Numbered from the stretch's first letter, positions 35,253-47,671 are shown. The stretch: DNA of 64,000 nt from Solicoccozyma terricola (GCA_001600875.1 BCLD01000001.1:891375-955374); one strand, 5' to 3'. Numbers and translations are program-made. The notes: generated from the sequence alone by a model not told the origin.

Positions 35253-36425
35253 ATGTGGCTAAGGACATTAATACTCCTCGGAATAGTCCTTCAAACTCGA
35301 GCGCTACATTTTTACATCCAAACAAACGAAGAGCGTTGCTTTTTAGAGGAGTTACCATCAGATACTATCGTCGAAGGTGAATTGTTTTCGAGCTCTTTAA
35401 CTCTTTTTGAAAATGGGCGCTAAGACGACCAAACGATATTATGTTTTGTGGGCAGCACATTATAAAGCACTGGAATGGTCAGAGGATTCTCAGGGATGGG
35501 TTGGTAATGATGCGATGGGAATTCAGATTCAGGTTGAGGTGGGTGGTGGGGGGTTTAAAAGGCTAATGTTAACAAGGAACAAAGGAATGCTGAATTGGTC
35601 GAATGGTTGTGACGCCGGTATAGGAAGTTTCCACTGGAGGTACGTTTTCTTTCAAAGTGTTTACGACTTTGAGAAGCAGCACTGGCTGACGACTGAAGTA
35701 AAACCCCCCCGGGTTGGTGAACACAGAACAAGTTCTCAACGTTGTAGGGAAACCCGAGGGGAAGTTTACCTTTACATCACATGAACCAGGTCCGTGTTTG
35801 TCCTCTAAGTGTTGGATCGAGCACGTCTCACCTCGGGAAGTCATCATGGCTGACGTATCACCACCCACCCATCACTATCACAGGAGACCACAGTATCTGC
35901 TTGCAAACCAATTCTTCTTCTGGGTGGTTCTCAGCTACACATGTTAAATTCTACCTTGACGTAGCCGTTGGTAGTGCTCGACACGACCCAGAGTGAGTGT
36001 GTGAAAAAAGTCCTTTTAACAAAAGCACTTGTCCACTTGCATCAACACTCTTTTGACTTCCCACTACCACAGACATGACTCATCACATATCGCAACGGTG
36101 ACCACCAAACTTCGTGACCTTAATGAAAAAGTCGAATCGATAAAGCTTGAACAGAAATACCAACGAGAGATTGAAGCTACATTCCGTGATTCAAGCGAGA
36201 CGACGAATTCTCGAGCTGTTTATTGGATTTTAATGCAGATGGTTGTGTTGATCGTAACTGCGTGGTGGCAGACGAGGTATTTGAAGGTGGGTGGGTAGGG
36301 TGGTGTTGAGACATGCAAGGTTGCAAAAGAAAAAGAAGGAAAAACGCGCGAGGTTTCTTACCGCTGACAAGTTCCCGTTTGTTGAATTTGAACAGGGATT
36401 CTTTGCGGATAAGAAACTGAGATGA
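35253..36425 (+). CDS. p24/EMP24 family ER-Golgi cargo receptor (p24 alpha/ERP type)
   Basis: The start at 35253 gives MWLRTLILLGIVLQTRA, a signal peptide cut before LHFYIQTNEERCFLEELPSD, the start of the GOLD domain. After short exons come HYKALEWSEDSQGWVGNDAM, EGKFTFTSHEPG, DHSICLQTNSSSGWF and VKFYLDVAVGSARHD. The coiled coil (VTTKLRDLNEKVESIKLEQK) and TM region (AVYWILMQMVVLIVTAWWQT) follow, then a cytoplasmic RYLKGFFADKKLR. Phe-Phe binds COPII/COPI, and the KKxx ending is the COPI retrieval signal, so this is an alpha/gamma-type p24. In-frame upstream ATGs exist, but the signal peptide supports this start. The last exon (KGFFADKKLR) comes from a splice near 36289-36395. Confidence 0.9.
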
Positions 36426-36707
36426 AAGGGGAGAAAGGACATAGGTGGCTGGATGTGTTACTGCATCGTTACATGACCTTGATGTACGATTGCAACGTCT
36501 TCTCCTGCCCATTCTGCCCATTCTGCCCGTCGCCTACCTCGTTGCGCCACATCCGGCATAGTTTCACGTGAGCATAGGCTGTTTCCGGTTAGCAACTCGG
36601 ATAAGGGTCGATATCAGTAATGGCAAGACCCACTCTTAGTTTACACTGCATCACTCCACAACACAACGTTCACAGTCTACATCCAACACACACACACACA
36701 CACAATC

Positions 36708-37998
36708 ATGTCAGCACTCGCAGCTTCTCTCATCCTTTCTCCTCAAGTCTCAAAGGTCCTCAAACTGCTATCGACCACCGTCGGACGCGACAAGGTACGC
36801 AAAGTTCCGAAAGGGGTCGTCTTACCCGAGGTAATCCCCTACTCACGACACTCTCTATGCTTTCCGATGATAAGACCTACCGTCTCATTCAATATCTAGC
36901 TCGTCTCATCGCCTGGTCGCTTGCTCGTCAGGGTGACAAGGATGCGGCTTTGCGTTGGGATGGATTGAAGGGTGGTTTGGCTAGTGGTAGGAAGAGTGAG
37001 TTGGGGGTTCGGATTGGGTCGGGTCTGAGGGATTATGGCCCGGGGGAGGTTGATTTTCATATCATTTCCCGAAATCAGTGCTTCGTCTCGTCAAGCCGCT
37101 TGAACATCTGCAGTCGGCAATGAACGTCGCCAATGCGCCTTCGTGAGTTGTGTTTTGGAATTAAAAAATCAACCCGGGGGGTTTTCCGCTCATATCGCTG
37201 TCATACAACGTTGTACCCCACGTTGTACCTTCCTTGAGCAGCTACCGTGTCACCTCACTCGCTCCAATTGCATCCCGGCTCTCCGGTTTTGCTCAACTTT
37301 CACGTCAGCTAGCCTATGCCGGCTACCTTTCTACCGATATGATCGTCTACCTCCAAAGTGTCAAATTCTTGCGCTTGCCATCCGAGTGCGTATAACAACC
37401 TAGGATGAATTAACACCGTCGAAAGCAAAATGCATCCTAACCGAGACTCTTGAACTTTTCACAGTCGACTCGCACGCATTAACAAGATCTCTCAACGTTT
37501 CTGGTTATCTGGAATCACTCTGTCTCTCGTTTCTTCTATTTCCTCACTCATCAGACTTCGTGCGGAGGGTCGTCGATACGCTCTTAGTCACGGTGCTGCT
37601 GCAGAGAAGGAGGGATCGAGTAGTACCGATGCCGAGAGAAGGGAAACAGGTCGAGCTATGCTCAAGTGAGTGGGGATTCTTTGATTTTTTTTTTTCGTGG
37701 TTCACAGATGCTCAATCATTTTGTTCTCGTTTTGTTTTTCAGGGAACGTCAAGCCATCATCTCCCAGATTGTGCAGGATTCGATGGATTGGTGGATCCCA
37801 GCTACAAACCTCGGTTTCGCCAATCTCAACGACGGTGTTCTCGGAGCTCTTGGGTTAGTGCAATCTTGTTACCTGGGATTTTTGAATGGATTCGCTGACG
37901 GTTCGGGATTCTATGAATCTCATAGAGCGGCTACTTCTTACATGGCGCTTCAGCAACAGTGGATCAAGGTCAATGGTCCTGTCGGGAAGAGCAAGTGA
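36708..37998 (+). CDS. PEX11: PEX11 peroxisome proliferation factor
   Basis: It starts MSALAASLILSPQVSKVLKL. Later exons give YRLIQYLARLIAWSLARQGD, KDAALRWDGLKGGLASGRK, LRLVKPLEHLQSAMNVANAP, SRQLAYAGYLSTDMIVYLQS and RLARINKISQRFWLSGITLS. ERQAIISQIVQDSMDWWIPA, TNLGFANLNDGVLGALG and, after a last intron, AATSYMALQQQWIKVNG follow. The Y-R-QY-AR-L and D..IP...LG..N.G..G..G blocks are typical of Pex11, a membrane-remodelling protein that elongates and divides peroxisomes; the N-terminal amphipathic region and the C-terminal hydrophobic patch are present. CACGTG lies at 36565-36570 in its 280-bp upstream region. Confidence 0.92.
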
Positions 37999-38155
37999 GA
38001 GTGGGGGATATCAGCTTGGGGAGGAGTATGGATTGGATTGTATGGTCAATGATGGGAAGTGGAATGTTATATATGTTCTTCGTCCGACTCCTCGCTGTGC
38101 TCCCCCGCCACGTCACGTGTTGTCTTCAGTTGGAGCACTACGAGAAAGCGAAACC

Positions 38156-38542
38156 ATGTCTGCTAAACTGTTTCCAACCCATTTGCAAACCACCATGTCA
38201 AGTCGACGTCCGACCAGACCAGTGGTCCAGCAAGTGCAACCGGTGCAACCGGTGCCGCCCATCTCTCGCCCCAAGAAATCTCTATGGCAATCATATGCAG
38301 GTAAGACTCTTGTTTGGGGCAAAATCGAGCCCGGAGAGAGAAGCTGAATTGCGGTGCATCAATTACTGCTACCAGCACTATCACCACGCACTCGGATGGC
38401 CATCGCAGGTACCATGGCTGTTGTCGGATGTTTGGGTCTCTATGTAGACGCTCAAGTCATGCAGGAACCGCAGGAAGCGCAGCAAGCTAGATTGCCAGTC
38501 GGCGTCCGCGTGATAGACCGTGAAATCACACGGAAGGCATGA
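38156..38542 (+). CDS. Small single-pass membrane protein, unrecognised
   Basis: Exon 1 may start at 38156 (MSAKLFPTHLQ) or at 38193 (MSSRRPTRPVVQQVQPVQPV) and ends KKSLWQSYA. The splice G|CA near 38378 gives LSPRTRMAIAGTMAVVGCLG, then LYVDAQVMQEPQEAQ and a charged end. A basic, Pro/Gln-rich N-terminus followed by one short hydrophobic stretch suits a small inner-mitochondrial-membrane or ER protein. I do not recognise the family. CACGTG at 38114-38119 is 37 bp upstream of the first ATG. It faces the NPT1 gene tail-to-tail, 112 bp apart. Confidence 0.6.
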
Positions 38543-38654
38543 GTGAGTTTCGTTTTCGCGTTTTCGTTACATGGGAACAGAGACATCATCTATGATTTAA
38601 ACTGACATTCGAGAGGTCCTTGATATATTATTGTTCTTTTTTTTTGTTTCCTCT

Positions 38655-40688
38655 CTAACCTCTACAAGTCGTTGCTTCACCTTCAATCCCCATCAATCGC
38701 ATCACCTTCTCCACTTCGTCCTTTTTTCCGGTATACTTGCCCTTATCATCCGTCAACTTTACGCAATCCAACCCATCTATCGAATGAATCTTGACGACAA
38801 TATTAAGCGGCTTGGATACTGTACCCGGAGAAGAAGCTCGTGTAAAGTCATTTGTGAGATGTGTGCCGATACCGAAGGAGGCTAGAGGAGAAAAGATGTC
38901 AAGTGCGGGTTATGTTCAAATCACTCTCACATCTTCAACATGGGATTTCATCCAACGTACCGTCGATTCCAATCTCCTGACACTCCATCGCAATCCTCAA
39001 AGACTCATCAACATCCAATCCATCACTAAATACCACTCTTCTACCCTTCAACTTCAACTTGCCATCCTTCTCCACAGTTTCAGCACCGACATTCAACCAC
39101 GCTTCTCTAGCTATTTTGGCAAACACGATCGGATCACCGGAATCATGTCGAAGACCATTCCATCGTAATGCTCGAGATGGATCAGTTTGGAATTCAGAGA
39201 AGAAGCATCGGATTGTGAATGTGTCGGTGAGCATGGTGTGAAGTGGTGAAGTGGCGGATGCCGGGTAGACTGGGGGGGGGGGGGGGGGGGGGGGGANGGG
39301 GGTTGAGATGAGGTGGTTAAAAATTGCGGCTTGTGTGTATCACGCAAAGAATGGCTGGTTAGGTTTTACCTACCTTGCTCCCATAAATCCATTGCTTTCC
39401 CATTCGGATCTTTATACCCCTCCTTTGCAGCAATAGCCATTATCCATTCATGAGCTATCGTTCCGATCGGTTTCAATCCATACTTCATCGCCAAATAGAC
39501 CTAGTCAAATATTGCCAAAAAAAAAAAAAAACATCACTCCCGATCAGCGCTTTCATTTACTAAAATCGGATGTTATCACTTCTTTTGAGCTGCGTAACCC
39601 ACATTACTCGTTCCGGCTAATCCGCCACCTCCACTACCATCACCACCACCAACACCTCTGGTTGCTTCCCATTCCTTTTGACCATCAATTAATCCACGTA
39701 AAACCTCTTCTTGGATCTTGTAAGATCTTCTTCTCCTAGTCCCGAATTCAGAGAAAGAAAGAGGATTATTCGAGATGGTTGTGAGTAGACGTAATGCTTT
39801 TTGTTTCGCTTGAGCTGTAGGTATTATAAAACGCAGGGGGTTGTTGGTAGTTTCAGCGGTTCATTCCTCGTAGGTTTCAGTGCAGGGAAAAACAGAGAGA
39901 GCGAGAGGGAAAAAAATGGGAGGTACCTCGAATAATGTCATGATCTTCTATCCAATCCTTATCATCGACTTTGAAATACCCCTCACATAGGATAAACATC
40001 AATGGTACTTCATAAAGTATACATTCCCTCCAAGGACCTTTAACGTTGATTGCGATCTCACCGAATTCAACAACACCAACATCCGAGTCGTTATTCGATG
40101 ATTCGCGCGATTGACGGTTCCTAGGAATGAATTTCATTTCTACTTGTTGAGATGGATTTAATCGAAGGTCGGTGAGGAAATCAAGGTATGGTCGAGTAAG
40201 AAAAGGGAGGTTTTCTTCTAGGTATTTTAATTCTTCAGGATGTAATCTAACGTTGGCCAATTCTTTTTTTTTTCATAACACACCCGCAAACCATGCCCAT
40301 TTTCAGTAAACCCCTTGAATCCATTTCCGTGTACTTTCAAAAAACCTCCGGAAGGTAAACCCTACTCACCCATAACCCTCTCTTCACACCACTCAAAACA
40401 TTCCCTACTGAACATCATCTCAGGAGATCGATTGGTGAACCTATAAGTACAATCTGAATTTGAGAATTGATGGAAGACTGCACATTGCATTGTTAGCTGC
40501 GTAGGTTTTTGATGAGAAAATAGTCAGTCAAAAGCGGAAGTCGGATTATAAAATGAGAGAAGGTGGTATATTTGGATGAGGTGAGCAGTGCAGCTTACCT
40601 TGTATAGATCAGTGTCGAGGAAGGAGAATGGGATGTTGGATTCGTCGATATTAGCCACGGAGCAATGGATGTGGTTGATTTGCGTCAT
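38655..40688 (-). CDS. NPT1: Nicotinate phosphoribosyltransferase
   Basis: It starts [20 protein letters not shown], then [20 protein letters not shown] and [19 protein letters not shown], the family N-terminus. [65 protein letters not shown] (PRPP/nicotinate site), [15 protein letters not shown] and [20 protein letters not shown] follow. The end reads KPLNIVVKI and [20 protein letters not shown]. The enzyme makes nicotinate mononucleotide from nicotinate and PRPP with ATP (Preiss-Handler NAD salvage). One intron ends in a run of 24 C (plus-strand G24 at 39272-39295, then A and N) directly abutting its CAG. Confidence 0.94.
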
Positions 40689-40946
40689 CGTAGCTAGAAC
40701 GTGTGACTGAAATCAAACTGCGGTCTGCAGGGCTTTGGACGAGTGGTGGACAGGAGGATAGTCGCTATACATGACTTCTCCCTCCTGGTCGGTCACTCAC
40801 CTGCTGCTTCCCCGTGACACGTCATCGGCCATGGCACACCGCGGATTACGTCATCAAACAATTTACCAAACCTCTCACCGCCCAACTACTGTCCTATACT
40901 CTCCTCACTCACCCCACATCCCCTTCCATCCACCCCCACCCCCACC
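40689..40946. promoter_or_regulatory. Divergent spacer NPT1 / RRP8
   Basis: 258 bp between divergent starts. The RRP8 side is a C-rich leader. TGACACGTCATC near 40815 is a partial palindrome and lacks the CACGTG core. No firm motif. Confidence 0.4.
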
Positions 40947-43256
40947 ATGTTCTCATCATCCCTCACTCCAAAGGCTACTCCACTCGCATTCGGCTTCGGT
41001 GCTCCAGATAATCCGTCATCAAAACCCACAGCTTCATCCCGCTCAGGTGGTGGTGCAGGAAATGGGAAGATTCATCCTGCTCGTTCAGGAATGATCGCTT
41101 CTCCTTCAAGCGGCAGTGGTGGTGGTGGAAGGACCCCGCAAGGCAATCAAGGAAGTTTCAGATCGAGGTCGAATGTCTCAAACTCTTCTCCAGCAAGTCG
41201 TTCGTCGGCGCCGACTTCTAACAACACACGTAAACCGCAAGGCGACTTTCAATCTAGACCCTCGGCGAACGGTAGACCTGGTAGCAACAACGACAACAAC
41301 AACTCGCCAGCAGGACGAAAATCAGGAGGGAATTTCCAACCTAGATCGAATATGAATTCAAGTCCAGGTGGTAATAACTCTTCTCCAGTCACCTCTACAC
41401 GAAAACCACAGGGTAATTTCCAACCTAGACCTTTTATGAATTCAAGTACTGGTGAACCCAATTCACCAGCTTCTCGGAAACCTACGACAACATTCCAACA
41501 AAAGCCGGCACTACCGATGAATTCGGTTCCCATTCCGACTGAAAGTACGACTCCAGTTTCGTCACAGAACGTTAAGAAACGAAAACGTCCTTCCTCTTCC
41601 GGATCTCATACCGAGAATCCATATGAAAAACGAGAACAAATCAAAGCTACACAAAACAATTTGGAAAAATTGATGAAGAGAATAGGTGGTGGGAATGCAG
41701 AAGAGTTTGAAAGTTTAAGAAATGGAAGATTTAACATGGATCGAGATGAACAAGATGGAAATGATGAACAATCATTTGAGGATGGTGGTGAACAAAATGC
41801 CACCAAGAAGAAATTGAAAAAAAAGACGAAAGCAGTACCGGTAGGACTTGATGGGAAACCATTGAAGAAATTTCAAGGTGTCAAAGTGAAAATCGATCAA
41901 TCGAATTCAAATAAACCGAAACCCGTATCTGTCCCCGTCCCCGTCTCCGTCTCCGTCTCCAAGCAAGTCAAAGAACCGACAAACGACCAATCGGATGAAG
42001 AGATGGAACAAGAGATTGAAGAATCCACAACATCAGTCCCATCCCCAACCTTGGAAACAGCTCTCGATGGTCCTCCTTCTCCGACAATTGCATCTCCATC
42101 TACGACGACGACGAAACCTACTTCCGACCTTCCTACCTCGTTACAATCAGCTAAATTCAGATGGTTGAATGAACAGTTGTATACGAGGGTTAGTAAAGAT
42201 GCTATTGGGTTGATGAGAGGAGATGATGGGAAAGGAGTCGGTGGTGCTTTTGATGAAGTGAGTAAGATCGGGTGGATACCCGGGGGGGGGGGGGGGGGGT
42301 TTCTTTTTCCCGTTCTAGAAAACCTGACTTCTGTCTGGGGCTGTTTTTAATTTTTCCTTCTCGAACGCACAGTATCATGCATCCCACCGTCATTTGACTT
42401 CTCATTGGCCATCTCCACCACTTGAACATATCACCGAGTCTATCCTCGCTCTCCCTTCAACCGTCGATGGTTATCTCATCGTTGATCTCGGGTGCGGAGA
42501 CGCAGGTCTCGCTAAATCCATCTCCACGAACAAGACGGATGGGAAAGGGAAACGGGTATTGAGTTTCGATCTCGTAGGTGATATTGAAGTCTCACCTAAT
42601 CAACAACCAAAAGAAGGAAGTGGATGGGTCGTACCCGGAGATTTCCTCTCATCGATACCATTACCTGGTGATCCAGGAGGTCGACCTTCAATCATTGACA
42701 TCACATCTACCAGTGGTTCCGCTAAGAAGAAGAAGAGGAGTATGGCAGCTGCGTCTGCAGGAGCTGGTAGACCTGAGATGGTCGATGTGGTTGTTTGCTG
42801 TTTGAGTTTGATGGGTATTAATTGGGTAGGAGGGGTTTATGAGGCTTGTAGAGTGATGAGGAAGGGGTGAGTTTGGTGGATTTCAAATTTGGGAGAGTTT
42901 TGGGGTTTTACGCGGGAAGACTGACTGGTGGAAACAATAATGACGAGTAGAGGAACGCTACATATCGCTGAAGTCACATCTAGGCTGGTCTCCAAGGAGG
43001 GATTCATTGCACTTATCGAGGCGTTTGGGTTTGATCTTGAAGAGCATGTAAGTATACATTGCCTTTCAACGCTCTTGAACGCGCTGATTTCCCCCGACCT
43101 CTCCTGCAGACAACTCCGACGACCCATTTCGACCTCTTCCGCTTCCGCAAGACGTCCGAGTGGCCTCTGGGAGTGGTGCGCAACCAGGATGGATGGGATG
43201 CGAGGGTGAAGAGTGGGGAAAAGGTGTTGAAGGGGTGTGTATATAAGAAGAGGTAG
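40947..43256 (+). CDS. RRP8: RRP8 25S rRNA (m1A) methyltransferase
   Basis: Exon 1 (40947-42258) encodes about 437 residues. Its first half is Ser/Asn/Pro/Gly-rich with repeated KPQGNFQPR / NMNSSPGG-like units, followed by basic KKKLKKKTKAVPVGLDGKPL. The ordered part starts AKFRWLNEQLYTRVSKDAIG. After a splice at 42258 comes YHASHRHLTSHWPSPPLE, then YLIVDLGCGDAGLAKSI (SAM site), VLSFDLVGD and VVVCCLSLMGINWVGGVYEA. GTLHIAEVTSRLVSKEGF and THFDLFRFRKT close the domain. In yeast Rrp8 makes m1A645 in 25S rRNA. The long disordered N-terminus is larger than in yeast. The first intron holds G17 on the sense strand (42283-42299). Confidence 0.93.
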
Positions 43257-43370
43257 TGGTTGGCCGGTGATGACGTCATCAATCCATTGGGGGAGGCGGC
43301 CGTGGTATGCTCGCCCAGGCAACTTTGTTTGTAGTCTCCAAAGTCAAACTATTGGAACACCACACGAGCC

Positions 43371-44555
43371 ATGGACTTCTTATCTGATGAGATCGAGTCT
43401 GTCCTTTTCGTCGGTAGAGAAGCACTAGGTCGGTTTCGGTTCGAGCGTTGAGCACGACCCGGAGTTCTGACACTCGACAACGTTTGTTCATCAACACCTC
43501 CCCCTTCCCCAGTATACAAAGTCCCACCTCGCACAACCAACGAAGGATACAAGGCTGCATCGTGGAATGACCAGGGTCTTCTATGGAAAGGAAGATTGAG
43601 GGTGTTGGAGATTGGAGATCGGTGTGAGATTCGATTGGAGGTGAGGGTTGGGCGGTAGCGGCAGTAGTAGCGGCTCGGGTTTGTTAAAGGGGATTGGTTT
43701 TGGACTAATGAGCGTTTCGCTTCGTCTCTTCATCGATAGGACTCTGGGACAGGTAAAGAATATCATATATCTGTTTCATCTCACAGTCTCTCAAACTAAA
43801 CCTTTCCATCCTCGCTTCCTCCCATCAACCCACTTGTCTTGATACTCCATCCACCCATCACAGGCGAACTCTTCGCAACCACGAAATACACACCACCATA
43901 CACCTCCGTTGAGCCTGTCCTAGATTCATCTCGTTATTTCGTGTTGAGAGTTGAAGGTGAAGGTGGGAGGAAGGCGTATATTGGGATGGGATTTGAAGAG
44001 AGGGGTGATGCGTGAGTTGTTTTTTTGTTCGGTGGAGATTTGGGATCAAGTGGATGAGAGTACGAGTGGGTGGATGGGGATGGGGATGAAGGTAGTCTTG
44101 GTATGGCCCAGACTTGGGTACACGACCTTCCACCGGTGAAGACGTCAAAAGGCGGATGATCGGGGATCAATCTAGGAAGAGGAAACTCAAGCCATTAACG
44201 CTTTCCCACCCACCCACTCGCTTTTTATTTTTTTATTTACAGCTTCGACTTCAACGTCGCTCTTCAATCATTCACCAAACGTATTAATTCCCAATCATCC
44301 TCTGGAACCGATCAATCAACCATACCCACTCAACCACCTCGTGATTACTCATTAAAAGATGGACAAACGTTTAGTATTAAGATTCCAGGTAGAGATGGGA
44401 GGAAGGTCGGTGGATTGGGTACGGCGTCTGGTGGTGGTGCGGGTGGCGCGGGTGTGGGTGTGGGTGCGGGTGCGGGTGCGTTTGTAAGTGGACAAGGGGA
44501 TGGCATCCCGATGTTGGCGCCGCCGCCTCCTGCTGCTGGTAGTAGAAAGCGATGA
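43371..44555 (+). CDS. NECAP1: NECAP, AP-2/clathrin-associated PHear-domain protein
   Basis: It starts MDFLSDEIESVLFVGREAL, continues after an intron YKVPPRTTNEGYKAASWNDQ, then GLLWKGRLRVLEIGDRCEIR and, across introns, DSGTGELFATTKYTP. VLDSSRYFVLRVEGEGGR, YIGMGFEERGDAFDFNVALQ and SFTKRINSQ complete the PHear domain, and LKDGQTFSIKIPGRDGRK is the usual end. A Gly/Ala/Val-rich run and poly-Pro follow, then SRKR. NECAP binds AP-2 and clathrin accessory proteins at endocytic pits. The gene follows RRP8 by 114 bp on the same strand. Confidence 0.93.
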
Positions 44556-44676
44556 GGAGATGGTAATTTTGATCATGGCATTTGATTGGCAAAATTAGGG
44601 ATTCATCTAGATTAATGATTGTACAACTAGCTACGATGATATGATAGTCTATAAAAGAAACGGAAGGGGATTTTTC

Positions 44677-45072
44677 TTAAGAACACCTCGAAGACATTGA
44701 GCTGAACGATGGGAATGAATGAAAAGATAGGTCAGCGCGATAGTCCAATACTTCTCGAGAGAAACCCCTCGCCCTCGCCCTCGTTCTCGCCAACAAGAAA
44801 AAAAAAGTCAATTTAAAAATCAGAGAACCAGTGGTATAATCTTCCAACCCCTCCCACAAGTGAAAGACGATTTCCCCTTCCCAACACCACCTGACCCATC
44901 CTACACTCCACCTACACCTATCCTTCTCGCTCACATCCTCACGGACAAGGAGGCAGTATAGGCTTATCCCCCCATTTTCAACCCAAGAGTCAGAAACAAG
45001 GGGATCGTAGGGAAGATTAAGGTGGGTAAAAGGGTATGGGAAAGGGAAATCTAGGATGGAATCATTCGGCAC
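44677..45072 (-). CDS. Possible extra small gene, 131 codons
   Basis: A minus-strand ORF in the 866-bp gap between NECAP and MAG1. It starts MPNDSILDFPFPYPFTHL and has an aromatic middle (WSVGWVRWCWEGEIVFHLWE), then LEDYTTGSLIFKLTFFF and RTRARARGF. About 240 bp upstream is CACGTG (45314-45319) in a pyrimidine-rich stretch that also contains TTCTCAG and GTACGT, as a spliced 5' leader might. I recognise no family, and the composition could be chance. Confidence 0.25.
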   Translation of the reverse strand: MPNDSILDFPFPYPFTHLNLPYDPLVSDSWVENGGISLYCLLVREDVSEKDRCRWSVGWVRWCWEGEIVFHLWEGLEDYTTGSLIFKLTFFFLLARTRARARGFSREVLDYRADLSFHSFPSFSSMSSRCS

Positions 45073-45421
45073 TTCCTAAAATGATGGTGTGTGTCGTCAT
45101 GGTGACTTTTTTTTGGTGGCGAGATAGAGGGTGGGTGTGGGGTGGTGGGGGGGAGAGAGAAGGGATTGACAGGGTACGTACGATCTGAGAAAAGGAGCAG
45201 GATGGATTTGGCGAGTATGCAAGTGTGGATATGATGTTGCAAAACGAAGAAGGGACGATGGAACGAGAGAACTGGGATTTTTAGTTTCGACCGTGAGGAT
45301 AAAGTGAAGTTGTCACGTGATATTGCGGGAGGAGGGAGCGGGGTCACAGTGGCGAGAAGGGGGACAGGGTAACAACGATCTACAACGAATACTGCTACTG
45401 CCACAGAGGTCATAACACTGT

Positions 45422-47217
45422 CTATGAACTCTCCTCAGCTACCGCCCACATGTAATATGCTCCCAGCGATCTGTACGGCTTCCATCGCGCAGTCAACATC
45501 TCCATTTCACTGGGCGACAGGTAAGCTCCACCCCTGTACACATCATCACCATCAATCAATCAATCAATATCACGAGAGAGGGAGGGGGGGGGGGGGGGGG
45601 GCGACACCATCACTCACTTCAACTTCTTTCCTCCTAATCTACTCTTCAACGTGTCAACACTCATACCATCTATCCCCTCAAACGGATAAACATCCTCGGG
45701 TTTATATCCTTCAGGACAAAGATGCAGCGTCACTTCCAACCGTTTCTTCGCTTTCATCGTTTCCGCATCTGTCAGCTTATCAGGTAAAGACATGGGATTC
45801 GCGTTTTTCCTCGTACTATCCAATGAACCATTGGCGAGACTAGCTGGCGTTGGAGGAAACACAATCCCTCCTACAGCGACAGCATCATGTTTCGGTGTTT
45901 CAGGAGCAGGAAGTACCGAAGTTTCTTCCATTGGAGGTGAGTGAGGTGTTTGTGTAAGGATTGAAGGGCTTGGTCCTGTATGAGATGGAAGAGATGTAGA
46001 AGGGAGAGATTCCTCTGATGGGTAGGGAATATTTGCGTATGCGGAGAGAATCCATTTGATTAAACCTTTTTGAACACCAAGATCACCTATTTGTTCGCCG
46101 TGTGTCGTCATCGTCAAGCACCCGTTAGTTTCTCTTTTTTTTTGCTTCTAGCTGTGCATTATACAACGCAGAATCACATACCGACAGGCAACACATCCCC
46201 TCGTCTCAATGTAAATATTAAAAACATATCGACGGTCCATTGTCCGATCCCTCTGACGTCGATCAACGCCTTGGAGACATCTTCGACCGACCCGTTTGCT
46301 AATAGATCAGAGGAAAGACGAGAATCGAGAAAGTGTTCTGCGACGGATCGGACTGGCAAGGAGGATGGGAATTTTCAACGATCGCGCGAGGAGGATTGAG
46401 TGAAGAAGAGGATGGATGGAGCGATCAAATTTACCATATTCTGCCTTTCGAGTAGACAACCCAGCTGATTTCAGTTGAGCAATATCCAATTGAACTACAT
46501 CCTCAGGTGATGGGAAATATGTTGGGATTCTGGAAATACCACCAATTCAGCGATACTGTTTTCTCTTTTTGATAAAATGTGGTAGCGACTCACCCTGGTA
46601 AGCTTTCAGTCTCCATTGTTGCCTTTTCTGGAAGCGAAGGATTGAATAATCTTCGGAACCTATGATTTATGGATCGAGCTGCTAGCCACGAGACTTGTTG
46701 GCCGATGATTGAAGTGATCAATGATCTGGAGAAGATCGGATATTACACCCTTTCCAGTCAGCCACTGCGATCATCCTTAGCCTAGGCACAATATAGCATA
46801 GAATGCTCACCTAAACGGATCAATATCCTCTAAATCTTCAAACGGTCTGCATTTCAACCTCTCAAACACCTTTTCAAATCTCCCATCAGCTTCGATCATG
46901 TGCTTCTTCGCATCGTTGAAATCGAAATGGAGTTCCGAGGAAGGGATAATATGGGATGATTTCTTGGTGAGATCGAACGTGGGAAATGGTTTGAGCGGTT
47001 CGTCAGCGAGAGCAGCAGGAGCAGGAGCAGGAGCAGGAGGAGCTGAGGTTGTCTTGGTTAGTTTTGCAGGCTTCGTCGGGTTGGAAGTGGAGGTTGCAGA
47101 GCGTTTGAGTGTCTTGGATGGGAGAGAAGAGGTGGACTTTGTGGCTTTGAGAGTGGATGTGAGGGAGTTGGCTGTGCGAGCGACGGAAGCTCTGGTCGCC
47201 CTGGTTGATGGAGACAT
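45422..47217 (-). CDS. MAG1: DNA-3-methyladenine glycosylase (MAG1/AlkA type)
   Basis: It starts MSPSTRATRASVARTANSLT, a basic, Ser/Thr-rich and Ala/Pro-rich leader (nuclear or mitochondrial targeting). The HhH-GPD domain follows: FDFNDAKKHMIEADGRFEKV, RPFEDLEDIDPFRSLITSII, GQQVSWLAARSINHRFRRLF and IAQLKSAGLSTRKAEYG. The hairpin and catalytic Asp are in VRGIGQWTVDMFLIFTLRRG and DVLPVGDLGVQKGL. A Pro/Ser-rich linker of about 100 residues is inserted before PDKLTDAETMKAKKRLE. The frame meets a stop at 45614, but a GTGAGT donor there and a TACAG acceptor near 45522 add YLSPSEMEMLTARWKPYRSL and GAYYMWAVAEESS, the family's C-terminus. The enzyme excises alkylated bases. The last intron holds C18 and ATTG repeats. 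Confidence 0.92.
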
Positions 47218-47671
47218 GGGGGTTGTGGGCGATGGTGGAGACAGATCCGATGAGGATGGATGGATGTCATGCCATTCCCTTCATTAACCTCGTCACATTC
47301 AACGGACAAGCCTCCCCGCGTAATTCGCCACTCGAGCACCCCGCACGCAACCAGCAGCAAGCGAGGCAGCGCATGTTGGACATGGATATGCGGTACAGAC
47401 ATCAGCGAGAGCGCTCCCCACGCTCTCCTCATCAAGGGATGCTACATTTTCCTTCGTTCCAAAAGGATTAATCGTTACAGCCCATCGTTACAGCCGACAG
47501 AATGGATTTTTGCAGGCGGGGTTGCGCCTCTGAGAAATAGGTCCAGGTTGGGATTCGAGGCGAGTGGCACGTTGTGTGATTCGATTCGTATGTGCGTACA
47601 ATGCTAGAAATGGATCTGCAGGATGTTGAAGCGAGTTGGTTACCGGAAGTGGAAATATCGAACCATGATGA
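47218..47671. other. Spacer upstream of MAG1 / downstream of SFP1
   Basis: 454 bp between two minus-strand genes. It must contain the 3' end of SFP1 and the MAG1 promoter. Small ORFs on both strands lack any recognisable motif. Confidence 0.4.
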
